Source: Streptomyces zhihengii
GTDB lineage: Bacteria > Actinomycetota > Actinomycetes > Streptomycetales > Streptomycetaceae
Length of the DNA stretch: 64,000 bases
Reading direction: 5' to 3'
NCBI RefSeq assembly: GCF_016919245.1
Contig: NZ_JAFEJA010000001.1
Location: 5,667,501-5,731,500 of the forward strand
The notes under the pieces are model-generated. The model was not told the origin of the DNA and did not search any database. It worked only from the letters and a program-made list of their open reading frames with translations. A program made the position numbers and the translations under genes. The first letter of the stretch is position 1. Each line of letters begins with the position of its first letter. This document shows, piece after piece, positions 34,034 to 42,507 of this stretch.

Positions 34034-34832
34034 CCAGGACCGCGTCCGTGAACGGCGGCCACGCCTCGATCGCCCAGGGGCCGAACGCCCGGTCCGCGAG
34101 CGCCACGCACGCGGCCCCCGCGTCCGGGTCGACCCACAGGAAGGTGCCGGACTGGCCGAAGTGGCCGAAGGTGCGCGGCGACGACGAGGCGCCCGTCCAG
34201 TGCGGCGACTTGCCGTCCCTGATCTCGAACCCCAGGCCCCAGTCGTTCGGCTTCTGGCTGCCGTAGCCCGGCAGTATCCCGGACAGACCGGGATGCACGA
34301 CCGTCATGGCCTCCAGCACCGTGCGCGGGTCCAGCAGCCGCGGCGCCTGCACCTCGGCCGCGAAGCGCACCAGATCGCCGACCGTGGAGACGCCGTCCTT
34401 CGCGGGCGAGCCCTCCAGCGTCGTCGACGCCATGCCGAGCGGCTCCAGCACCGCCTGGTGGAGATAGTCGGCGAACGGGATGTCGGTCGCCTTCGCGATG
34501 TGGTCCCCGAGCACCTCGAAGCCCGCGTTCGAGTAGATCCGCCGGGCGCCGGGAGCGGCCTGGATCCGGTGCTCGTCGAAGGCGAGACCGGAGGTGTGGG
34601 CGAGCAGGTGCCGCACGGTCGCGCCCTCGGGGCCCGCCGGCTCGTCGAGCTCGACCGCCCCCTCCTCGTACGCCACCAGCACCGCGTACGCCGCGAGCGG
34701 CTTGGTGACGGAGGCCAGCGGGAAGCGCCGGTCCGTGGGGCCGTGGGAACCGGCGACGGTCCCGTCCGCGCGTACGACTGCGGCCGCCGCGGTGGGCACC
34801 GGCCAGTTCTCGATCATCGCCAGGCTCTGCAT
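34017..34832 (-). CDS. Serine hydrolase, beta-lactamase/esterase EstB-like family
   Basis: The 271-residue protein belongs to the class C beta-lactamase-related family of carboxylesterases and peptidases. The SxxK motif is SVTK (Ser41, Lys44) and the YxN motif is YSN (Tyr100, Asn102); the third element is HFGQSG near residue 226. No signal peptide is visible, so a cytosolic esterase or amidase is more likely than a resistance enzyme. ATG 34832 lies 7 bases behind a TAGGCT -10 box, giving a leaderless arrangement. The 3' end is partly duplicated downstream. Confidence 0.88.
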   Translation of the reverse strand: MQSLAMIENWPVPTAAAAVVRADGTVAGSHGPTDRRFPLASVTKPLAAYAVLVAYEEGAVELDEPAGPEGATVRHLLAHTSGLAFDEHRIQAAPGARRIYSNAGFEVLGDHIAKATDIPFADYLHQAVLEPLGMASTTLEGSPAKDGVSTVGDLVRFAAEVQAPRLLDPRTVLEAMTVVHPGLSGILPGYGSQKPNDWGLGFEIRDGKSPHWTGASSSPRTFGHFGQSGTFLWVDPDAGAACVALADRAFGPWAIEAWPPFTDAVLAELRG

Positions 34833-34839
34833 GCCCACG

Positions 34840-34845
34840 AGCCTA
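34840..34845 (-). promoter_or_regulatory. -10 box TAGGCT of the serine hydrolase gene, leaderless layout
   Basis: On the minus strand TAGGCT is followed by seven bases and the ATG at 34832, with no ribosome-binding site between. Confidence 0.45.
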
Positions 34846-34852
34846 CGGGGTG

Positions 34853-35003
34853 CTACCAGCTCAGCCGCATGGCCGGGTCGGGGGTGCGGACGAAGCCGAG
34901 GGAGGCGTACAGCGGCTCCCCGTGCTCCGAGGACCGCAGGTCGACCGGCCGACGCCGCGCTCCCGGAACCAGCCCAGCAGCCCCTTGCGATGCTCATGCG
35001 CCG
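34853..35003 (-). pseudogene. 3' remnant of a GNAT N-acetyltransferase gene with a frameshift
   Basis: On the minus strand the last 30 codons read VDLRSSEHGEPLYASLGFVR, then TPDPAMRLSW and a stop at 34853, the typical C-terminus of a GNAT acetyltransferase. Just upstream, in another frame, AHEHRKGLLGWFRERGVGR supplies the preceding helix; joining them requires one inserted base near 34945. The acetyl-CoA-binding part and the start are missing; instead two 29-bp direct repeats follow at 35016. It is a decayed gene. Confidence 0.72.
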
Positions 35004-35015
35004 CAGGCCAGCCGC

Positions 35016-35075
35016 GGGTGTCTTCCGGGCGTGAACGGATTCGCGGGGGTGTCTTGCGGGCGTGAACGGATTCGC
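35016..35075. repeat. Two 29-bp direct repeats upstream of the MerR gene
   Basis: 35016-35044 and 35047-35075 share 28 of 29 bases (GGGTGTCTT, GGGCGTGAACGGATTCGC) with two bases between. They lie at the break point of the GNAT remnant, directly before the merR promoter. They may mark the deletion or serve as tandem binding sites. Confidence 0.7.
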
Positions 35076-35078
35076 CCT

Positions 35079-35109
35079 TGCTTGGAGTGCACTCGAAGGT
35101 TCTAGCGTG
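35079..35109 (+). promoter_or_regulatory. MerR-type promoter and operator of the merR-AKR operon
   Basis: TTGCTT (35079-35084) and TAGCGT (35104-35109) are separated by 19 bases, the long spacer typical of MerR-controlled promoters. Within lies CTTGGAGTGCACTCGAAG (35081-35098), a palindrome with one mismatch pair of the usual CTTGGAGTGCACTCCAAG type. The ATG follows the -10 by five bases, so the message is probably leaderless and autoregulated. Confidence 0.7.
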
Positions 35110-35114
35110 GAGGT

Positions 35115-35606
35115 ATGACGGTGATCGAGACCACTCCGGCACGAACCGGCCGACGGCCCGGTGGACGCACCGGTGCCCCCAAGGACCTCTGCCAGGCCGC
35201 ACCCGCCGCGCACCCCCGGCCCGAGGGCCGCGACCGCTACACCATCAGCGAGGTCGCCGCCCTCACCGGGCTCACCGCGCACACCCTGCGCTGGTACGAG
35301 CGGATCGGGCTGATGCAGCACATCGACCGCTCCCACACCGGGCAGCGCCGCTTCACCAACCGTGACCTCGACTGGCTCGCCTTCGTCGGCAAGCTCCGCC
35401 TCACCGGCATGCCGGTCGCCGACATGGTCGCCTACGCGGAGATGATCAGAGCGGGCGACCACACCTTCGACGCACGCCGCGAACTCCTGCACCGCACCCG
35501 TCAGGACGTCATCGCGCGCATCGCCGAACTCCAGGACACGCTCGCCGTACTGGACCACAAGATCGAGTTCTACACGGACGCCCGCAGGGGCGCCCAGAAG
35601 GGCTGA
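35115..35606 (+). CDS. MerR-family transcriptional regulator
   Basis: This 163-residue protein has a 40-residue disordered start, then the MerR winged helix (YTISEVAALTGLTAHTLRWY, ERIGLM, near 42-70), the second HTH part (RRFTNRDLDWLAFVGKLR) and a coiled-coil dimerisation helix (VIARIAELQDTLAVLDHKI). There is only one Cys, in the N-terminal tail, so it is not a Cys-metal sensor of the SoxR/CueR kind; it resembles regulators of aldo/keto reductases responding to organic or carbonyl compounds. The stop is 4 bases before the reductase ATG, and the promoter carries a MerR operator. Confidence 0.93.
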   Translation: MTVIETTPARTGRRPGGRTGAPKDLCQAAPAAHPRPEGRDRYTISEVAALTGLTAHTLRWYERIGLMQHIDRSHTGQRRFTNRDLDWLAFVGKLRLTGMPVADMVAYAEMIRAGDHTFDARRELLHRTRQDVIARIAELQDTLAVLDHKIEFYTDARRGAQKG

Positions 35607-35610
35607 CACC

Positions 35611-36624
<1,014 letters not shown>

Positions 36625-36654
36625 CGCTCGCGCGGGGCTTTCAGCGGTGGCGGC

Positions 36655-36850
36655 GGGACGGGGCCGCTGCGCGGGGCCTCTCCCCGCCCCGCCCCTTCCC
36701 GCAACCGGGGCTCCGCCCCGGACCCCGCGCCTCGAACTCCCCCTACGGCCTGGCGGCCGTGGGAGGTGCCCCCCCCGTGCGGGGCCGACCTTGTCAGCCC
36801 GTCCGGCGATCGAGGACACCGCGCGGAGCGCGGTACGGGGCCGGGCGGAG
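36655..36850. repeat. Streptomyces-type repetitive intergenic sequence
   Basis: The stretch holds elements I recognise from many Streptomyces intergenic regions: GCAACCGGGGCTCCGCCCCG (a hairpin, about 36702-36721), and CAGCCCGTCCGGCGATCGAG followed by GACACCGCGCGGAGCGCGGT (about 36796-36835). It lies between the convergent reductase and acyltransferase genes and may terminate both. The 257-bp gap contains no gene. Confidence 0.6.
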
Positions 36851-36881
36851 CCCGGGACGGGACGGGGCACCCCCGTGGCCC

Positions 36882-39101
36882 TCACCCCCACCCCAGCGCC
36901 CACACGGCGAACCCCACCCCCGCCATCCCCGCCGCCGCCCGCACGGGGGGCCTGACGCGGGTGGTCCACGGGGACTCGAAGACACGGGTCCGGTGGGCGA
37001 TCAGGGCCAGCAGGCAGGCCAGCACCGGGAGCCACGCCAGCCGCGCCGCCACCCACGCGAGGGTGTCCGGCGCGGTCGTCAGGCCCGGGACCGCGCCGGC
37101 GAAGGAGGCGGGGACGGCCGCGGCCAGCATCGCCGTCTGGTGCCAGCACAGGATCGTCATCGCGCACAGATTGATCACCACGACCGGCGCCCACAGTGCC
37201 GGCCGCCGCAGCGCCCGCCCCAGCCGCTCCCGCAGCAGCACCGCCGCGCCGCTCTGGGCCGCCGCGAGGGCGAGCACCAGCAGGGACGGCGGATGGGAGT
37301 TGGTGCGCGCCTCGCCCGGGACGCCCACCATCGACGCCGGGTAGCCGAAGACGAGCAGCAGCACCGCGAACAGCGCCGCGCCGCCCACCGCGAGCCCCCA
37401 GGCGTGGCGCCGGCCGACGCGGCCCAGACCCCAGCTCACGCCGAGCTGGTACGCGAAGAGCCAGCCCGGCAGGATGTTCAGGGCGCCGAGCCAGCCCGGG
37501 ACGGCGTCCGCCCACGGCCCGTACCGCAACAGGTCCACGACCGCGACGGCCGCGAGCAGGGGCGCCGCCGCCCATACGCCCGTGCGCCGCGCGGCACGGA
37601 CGCAGTACGGCGTCAGCGCGGTGATCGCGGTGTACACGCCGACGAACCACAGCGGCTGGATCACCAGCGTCGCCCCCGTCCGCAGCGTGGTGGCGGGTAC
37701 GCCGAGAACGTGGAGGACCGGCGCCAGGACCGCCCACACCGCGGTGACCCCGAGCACCGGACGCCCCAGCCGGGTCAGCCGCTGCCGCAGCCAGGCACCG
37801 GTGCCGCCGGTGCGGCGCTCGTAGGAGCGCACGGAGGCGCATCCTCCGACGAGGAAGAAGATCCCCAGCATCTGGAGCACCCAGCTCACGGGCGCGAAGA
37901 AGCCGAACGACGCCAGCGGGCTGGCGTTGTGGAGGGCGCCGTCGCCGTCGACGGTGAAGCCGCCGAGCAGCCAGTGCCCGGCCGGCACGGCGAGCAGCGC
38001 GAGCGCCCGCAGCCCGTCCACGGCCCGGTCCCGGTCGGCCGGCGTCCCCGCCTCGATCCGCCCGACGACCTTCCCCACCCGCCCCCGCACCCCGGCGCCC
38101 CACCCGGCGACGGCCTGCCCCCGGCCACCCGCCGTGCTCCCGCCGGAGGCCGCCCGCCCCGCGCCCACCGGGTACGGGCCGGGTCCCGCCACGGCGGCCG
38201 CGCCCACCGGGCGTGCGCCCCGCGCCGTCCCGGCGGGCGCGGCGGCTTCGGGCCGCGTGCCGTGCGGCAGGCTTCCGGTGGGAGCCGCCTGCCCTGCGCC
38301 GTCCGGTGCGCTTCCGGCGGGCGTCCGTCCGGCCGCGTCGCCCGCGCCCACCGGGTGCGGGCCGGGGCCCACCACGCCCGCGCCCCGCGTCGCCCCGGCG
38401 GGCGCGGCGGCTTCGGCCGCGTGCCGTGCGGCAGGCTTCCGGTGGGAGCCGCCTGCCCTGCGCCGTCCGGTGCGCTTCCGGCGGGCGTCCGTCCGGCCGC
38501 GTCGCCCGCGCCCACCGGGTGCGGGCCGGGGCCCACCGCGCCCGCGCCCCGCGCCGTCCCGGCGGGCGCGGCGGCTTCGGGCCGCGTGCCGTGCGGCAGG
38601 CTTCCGGTGGGAGCCGCCTGCCCTGCGCCGTCCGGTGCGCTTCCGGCGGGCGTCCGCCCGGCCGCGTCGCCCGCGCCCACCGGGTGCGGGCCGGGTCCCG
38701 CCACGGCGGCCGCGCCCACCGGGCGTGCGCCCCGCGTCGCCCCGGCGGGCGCGGCGGCTTCGGGCCGCGTGCCGTGCGGCAGGCTTCCGGTGGGTGCCGC
38801 CTGCCCTGCGCCGTCCGGTGCGCTTCCGGCGGGCGTCCGTCCGGCCGCGTCGCCCGCGCCCACCGGGTGCGGGCCGGGTCCCGCCACGCCCGCCCCGCGC
38901 CGTCCCGGCGGTCGCGGCGGCTTCGGGCCGCGTGCCGTGCGGCAGGCTTCCGGTGGGTGCCGCCTGCCCTGCGCCGTCCGGTGCGCTTCCGGCGGGCGTC
39001 CGTCCGGCCGCGTCGCCCGCGCCCACCGGGTGCGGGCCGGGGCCCACCACGCCCGCGCCCCGCGCCGTCCCGGTCCCGCGTGCCCCGTGCGCGCCGTTCA
39101 T
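36882..39101 (-). CDS. Acyltransferase-3 family membrane protein with repeat-built N-terminal extension
   Basis: Residues about 340-739 are an acyltransferase-3 family membrane domain with about ten helices (DRAVDGLRALALLAVPAGHW, FFLVGGCASVRSYERR, LVIQPLWFVGVYTAITAL). The family acylates glycans or lipids at the envelope; the usual start motif RxxxLDGLRALA is conserved, with His in GHW. The first 340 residues are Ala/Gly/Pro/Arg-rich and encoded by a tandem repeat array. ATG 39101 overlaps the upstream stop (ATGA), which supports translation of the extension. GTG 38090 would give a normal 402-residue enzyme and is the main alternative. Confidence 0.75.
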   Translation of the reverse strand: MNGAHGARGTGTARGAGVVGPGPHPVGAGDAAGRTPAGSAPDGAGQAAPTGSLPHGTRPEAAATAGTARGGRGGTRPAPGGRGRRGRTDARRKRTGRRRAGGTHRKPAARHAARSRRARRGDAGRTPGGRGRRGGTRPAPGGRGRRGRADARRKRTGRRRAGGSHRKPAARHAARSRRARRDGAGRGRGGPRPAPGGRGRRGRTDARRKRTGRRRAGGSHRKPAARHAAEAAAPAGATRGAGVVGPGPHPVGAGDAAGRTPAGSAPDGAGQAAPTGSLPHGTRPEAAAPAGTARGARPVGAAAVAGPGPYPVGAGRAASGGSTAGGRGQAVAGWGAGVRGRVGKVVGRIEAGTPADRDRAVDGLRALALLAVPAGHWLLGGFTVDGDGALHNASPLASFGFFAPVSWVLQMLGIFFLVGGCASVRSYERRTGGTGAWLRQRLTRLGRPVLGVTAVWAVLAPVLHVLGVPATTLRTGATLVIQPLWFVGVYTAITALTPYCVRAARRTGVWAAAPLLAAVAVVDLLRYGPWADAVPGWLGALNILPGWLFAYQLGVSWGLGRVGRRHAWGLAVGGAALFAVLLLVFGYPASMVGVPGEARTNSHPPSLLVLALAAAQSGAAVLLRERLGRALRRPALWAPVVVINLCAMTILCWHQTAMLAAAVPASFAGAVPGLTTAPDTLAWVAARLAWLPVLACLLALIAHRTRVFESPWTTRVRPPVRAAAGMAGVGFAVWALGWG
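38158..39080. repeat. Tandem repeat array, five units of 163-183 bp plus a partial unit
   Basis: Units start (top strand, CCCGCGCCCACCGGGT) at 38158, 38341, 38505, 38670, 38853 and 39016, giving lengths 183, 164, 165, 183 and 163. Units 1 and 4 hold the same extra 18 bp. The 38341 unit lacks one G near 38417 and the 38853 unit lacks two bases near 38889, so the reading frame of the overlying gene changes within the array and is restored. The units are otherwise almost identical. Confidence 0.88.
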
Positions 39102-40126
39102 CGGACCTCACCCCGGGCGATCGCCGCGAAGGTCTCCAGGGAGTCCGTGCCCGGGGCGAAGTAGCCGGTGTGGCCCACCGCGCGGGTGGCCGGGACGGGG
39201 CGGGCGCCGAAGGACGGGGCGGCGGGGTCGTTGCCGTGGCCGAGGCCGGCGAAGCGGACGTTCGGCACCTTGGAGATCCAGTCGGAGGGGTCCTTCGCCG
39301 CCCACACCCGCGCTCGCGTCCCGAGGTCCGCGACGCGGTCGGCCCGCATCCCGGGGGAGCCGAGCACGACCAGGTCCCGGGCGTCCGCGCGGGAGGCCGC
39401 GAGGCCGCACACCACGGAGCCGTAGCTGTGGCAGAACAGCGCGGGCCGCGGCGCCCCCGCCGCGGTCAGCCCGCCGGTGAAGCGCGCCAGCCGCTCCGCG
39501 CCCGCCGCCGCCAGCTCGCCGGACGCGGCGTCGATGCCGACGCCGACGGGTGTGGTGTAGCCGGTCCAGGCCACCACCGCGGTGCCCGGCCCGGCCGCCG
39601 CGCGCAGCGACCTCGCCATGCCGGCGGGGGTGCCGTACGGGTCGGACGTCCGGTCGGCGGTGCCGGCGTCGACGTCGGAGCCCGGAACCACCACCGACAC
39701 CTGCCGGGCGTGCTCCAGGTCGCCGAACACCTCGGCGACCTGCCCCCGGCCGCGCGGGTCGAACGCCAGGACGGCGCGGCCCGCGAGGTGGGCGAAGGCG
39801 GTGCCGCGCACGGCGGCGGCGTTGGCGGTGAGGCGCAGCGCGACGGGCGCGCCGTCGAGGTTGCCGACGACCAGCGGGTGCCGGCGCACCAGCTCCCGGT
39901 CCTCGGCCGCCGTCGTCGCGGCGAAGAACGCGGCGACCTCGGCCGGCTCCGCCGTCGCCGGGTCGGGCAGCGGCCGGCCGAGCACCGGGTCCGCCGTCCA
40001 GGCCGCGGCGCCCGGCACCGGGCCCGTCACGGGCCGCTGGGCGGTGCCCGATGCCCAGCCGGCCGTCCCCGCGACGACCGTCGTCGTCAGCGCGACCGCG
40101 ACCAGCGTCCTCCTGTAGCGGCGCAT
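39098..40126 (-). CDS. Secreted or membrane-anchored alpha/beta hydrolase, DUF1023 family (copy 1)
   Basis: A hydrophobic N-terminus (TLVAVALTTTVVAGTAGWA, 7-25) precedes a DUF1023 hydrolase of 342 residues in total. The nucleophile elbow is FCHSYGSVVCG with Ser234; other family blocks are VVGNLDGAPV, FGDLEHARQVSVVVPGSD and GHTGYFAPGTDSL with the likely catalytic His. The substrate of the family is unknown. ATG 40126 gives the natural start, with GGGGGCGG upstream. Its stop overlaps the acyltransferase ATG, so they form an operon. It is paralogous to the gene at 43483. Confidence 0.88.
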   Translation of the reverse strand: MRRYRRTLVAVALTTTVVAGTAGWASGTAQRPVTGPVPGAAAWTADPVLGRPLPDPATAEPAEVAAFFAATTAAEDRELVRRHPLVVGNLDGAPVALRLTANAAAVRGTAFAHLAGRAVLAFDPRGRGQVAEVFGDLEHARQVSVVVPGSDVDAGTADRTSDPYGTPAGMARSLRAAAGPGTAVVAWTGYTTPVGVGIDAASGELAAAGAERLARFTGGLTAAGAPRPALFCHSYGSVVCGLAASRADARDLVVLGSPGMRADRVADLGTRARVWAAKDPSDWISKVPNVRFAGLGHGNDPAAPSFGARPVPATRAVGHTGYFAPGTDSLETFAAIARGEVR

Positions 40127-40272
40127 CCGCCCGCCCCCTTCTTCCCGTCCGTCCGTTCCGAGGGCAGGAAGGTAGGAAGAAGGTGTCCGGCGGCACGTCA
40201 CACCGCGGAGCCAACCGCGGTGTCATACCGGGGTAGGGGGTGGTGGAGACGGCGGCCGGCGTCCGGCCGGGC

Positions 40273-40956
40273 TCAGCGCGTGCCGTCGCCGGGGCGCACG
40301 ACGCCCGATTCGTACGCGAAGATGACGAGCTGGGCCCGGTCGCGCTGGTCCAGCTTGGCGAGCAGGCGGCCGATGTGGGTCTTGACGGTCTGTTCGGCGA
40401 GCACCAGATGCGCGGCGATCTCCTGGTTCGACAGCCCGCGGGCGACCAGCTCCAGTACCTCGGTCTCACGCGGTGTCAGACCCGCGAGCCGCAGCGCCGG
40501 GTCGCGGCGGGGCGCCGGGCGCTGCGCGGCGAAGTCCGCGATCAGCCGCCGGGTCACGGACGGCGCGAGCAGCGCCTCCCCGGCGGCGACCACCCGCACC
40601 GCGGAGATCAGGTCGGCGGGCGGGGCGTCCTTAAGCAGGAAGCCGGACGCCCCGGCGCGCAGCGCCTCGTACACGTAGTCGTCCACGTCGAAGGTGGTCA
40701 GCATCAGCACCTTCGGCCGGTGCACCACGCCCGCCGGGGGGTTCAGCAGCTCCCGGGCGGCGGCGAGGCCGTCCATCTCGGGCATCCGGACGTCCATCAG
40801 CACCACGTCGGGGTGGGTGGCCCGGCCGACCTCGACGCCCCGGCGGCCGTCGGGGGCCTCGCCGACCACATCGATGTCGGCCTGCGCGGAGAGCAGGGCG
40901 GCGAACCCCGCCCGCACCATGGCCTGGTCGTCGACGATGATCACGCGGATGGTCAA
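40273..40956 (-). CDS. NarL/LuxR-type response regulator
   Basis: Starting at TTG 40956, whose TTGA overlaps the kinase stop, the regulator has 227 residues: receiver with Asp9/Asp10, phosphorylation site Asp55 (VVLMDVRMP) and Lys109 (FLLKDAPP), then a LuxR helix-turn-helix (LTPRETEVLELVARGLSNQE, VKTHIGRLLAKL). The frame stays open upstream through the kinase gene, but the family start is at TIRVIIVDD. It is coupled to the kinase at 40953. The signal is unknown. Confidence 0.93.
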   Translation of the reverse strand: MTIRVIIVDDQAMVRAGFAALLSAQADIDVVGEAPDGRRGVEVGRATHPDVVLMDVRMPEMDGLAAARELLNPPAGVVHRPKVLMLTTFDVDDYVYEALRAGASGFLLKDAPPADLISAVRVVAAGEALLAPSVTRRLIADFAAQRPAPRRDPALRLAGLTPRETEVLELVARGLSNQEIAAHLVLAEQTVKTHIGRLLAKLDQRDRAQLVIFAYESGVVRPGDGTR

Positions 40957-42356
40957 CTGCCGTCCTCGGTGCGCTCGGTGGGGTGGGCGGGCTCGGTGGG
41001 GTGTGCGGGCTCGGCGGATCCGGCGTGTCCGGCGGATGCGGAAGGCTCCGTGGATCCGGTGGGCCCGGGCGGCTCGGGGGCCAGGGGGATCCGGGCGGCG
41101 ACCCGGAAGCCCCCGTCCGGCAGCGGCCCGGTGTCCAGGGTGCCGCCGGTCAACCGTACGCGCTCCCGCATCCCCACCAGGCCGTGCCCCGTCCCCGTGC
41201 TCTCCAGCGGTGAGACGGGCCCGGACGGCGGCCCGTTGACGACGAGCACCGTCAGATGGGCGCCGTCCGAGGCCACCGACACCCGGGTCGGCGCGCCCGG
41301 TGCGTGGCGGACCACATTGGCGAGCGCCTCCTGCACGATCCGGTACGCCGACAGGTCCACGGTGCCCGGCAGCCCGTCCAGACCGCTCTGGAGCGACAAC
41401 TCGGCGGGCACACCCGCCCGCACCGTGGCCTCCACCAGCTGCTGGGCCCGGTCCAGCCCCGGCTGGGGCGTGCGCTCGCCCCCGGCGCCGTCGCTGCGCA
41501 GCACCGCGAGCAGCCGCCGCATCTCGGTCAGCGACTCGCGCGCGCCGGCCGCGATCGAGGCGAACTCCTCGCGCGCCGCGTCGGGAAGACCCTCGATCCG
41601 GTACGGCGCCGAGTCCGCCTGCACGGTGATCACCGACATGTGGTGGGCGACCACGTCGTGCAGCTCCCGGGCGATCCGGGTGCGCTCCTCCAGCAGCGTG
41701 CGCTGGGCCCGCTCGGTCTCGCTGATGGTCTCCTGCACCAGCAGCCGGCGCCGTACGTCGTCGCGTTCGCGCAGGGCGCCGGTGAGCACCAGCACGACGC
41801 CGCTCAGCACGAACAGCAGCAGATGGACACCGTCGCTCAGCCGCTGCGAGACCAGCTCGAACATCAGGCCCGCGGCGCCCGTCGCCAGCCACACGGCGAC
41901 CAGCCTGCGCCGGGGCTCGCGCAGCCCCAGCGCGGCCATCAGGAAGAGGTAGCCGACGACGGCCATCGGCGTCCACGGCCAGGTCCGGCCCTCGGTGCCG
42001 TCCGCGCCCAGCAGCGCGAACGCCGTCCCGATGTCGGCGGCGAAGACGATCCACCAGGCGTGCATGGGGCGGCGCACGGCGAGCAGCAGCGGCGCGCTCT
42101 GCGCGGTGGCGAGCGCCCCCGCGAGGGCGCCGTTCAGACCGTAGTCCTGCGTCAGGACGGTCACGCTCACCGGCAGCAGCGAGGCGACGAGTCCGACCGC
42201 GACGACGTAGGGCAGCAGGCGCACCCAGCGTGAGCGAGCGCCGCCGAACAGCGCGGCGGTCGACTCGGACGGGGAGGCCAGTTCGGCGCGGACGACACGG
42301 GCCGCGTGCCGGGCGGCGCCGGTCAGGCGGCTGCGGAGAGCGGGATGGTGAGCCAT
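40953..42356 (-). CDS. Sensor histidine kinase, HisKA_3 type
   Basis: The 467-residue kinase has five or six membrane helices in residues 48-193 with almost no external loop, then the dimerisation helix with His233 (RIARELHDVVAHHMSVI) and an ATPase domain (YRIVQEALANVVRHA, GTGHGLVGMRERV). Such intramembrane sensors are often tied to envelope stress. The tail is a Pro/Ser/Thr-rich run with a repeated HPTEPAHPTE. The frame is open upstream, but ATG 42356 matches the family start and lies 10 bases after a TAGGCT -10-like box. It overlaps the regulator gene. Confidence 0.92.
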   Translation of the reverse strand: MAHHPALRSRLTGAARHAARVVRAELASPSESTAALFGGARSRWVRLLPYVVAVGLVASLLPVSVTVLTQDYGLNGALAGALATAQSAPLLLAVRRPMHAWWIVFAADIGTAFALLGADGTEGRTWPWTPMAVVGYLFLMAALGLREPRRRLVAVWLATGAAGLMFELVSQRLSDGVHLLLFVLSGVVLVLTGALRERDDVRRRLLVQETISETERAQRTLLEERTRIARELHDVVAHHMSVITVQADSAPYRIEGLPDAAREEFASIAAGARESLTEMRRLLAVLRSDGAGGERTPQPGLDRAQQLVEATVRAGVPAELSLQSGLDGLPGTVDLSAYRIVQEALANVVRHAPGAPTRVSVASDGAHLTVLVVNGPPSGPVSPLESTGTGHGLVGMRERVRLTGGTLDTGPLPDGGFRVAARIPLAPEPPGPTGSTEPSASAGHAGSAEPAHPTEPAHPTERTEDGS

Positions 42357-42391
42357 GAGGTGCACCAGCCTAGAGAAGACGCCGCGGCGGG

Positions 42392-42489
42392 CCCGGAGAG
42401 GACGCGGTGGCCGCTGTCCGGAGGGGAGGCCGTGGCGGCGGCCCGGAGAGGACGCCGTGCCGCCGCCCGGAGAGGCCCCGTGGCGGCGG
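42392..42489. repeat. Four imperfect 24-25-bp tandem repeats
   Basis: Units begin CCCGGAGAGG or TCCGGAGGGG at 42392, 42417, 42442 and 42466; a fifth, more divergent unit precedes at 42371. The array fills the 150-bp gap between the histidine kinase start and the DUF4429 stop codon and contains no gene. Confidence 0.65.
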
Positions 42490-42507
42490 CGCGCCCCCGC
42501 GCCCGCG

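Noticed and set aside
38158..39080. CRISPR array or mobile-element ends
   Set aside because: The repeated units are contiguous, 163-183 bp, without unique spacers, and no transposase or cas gene is near.
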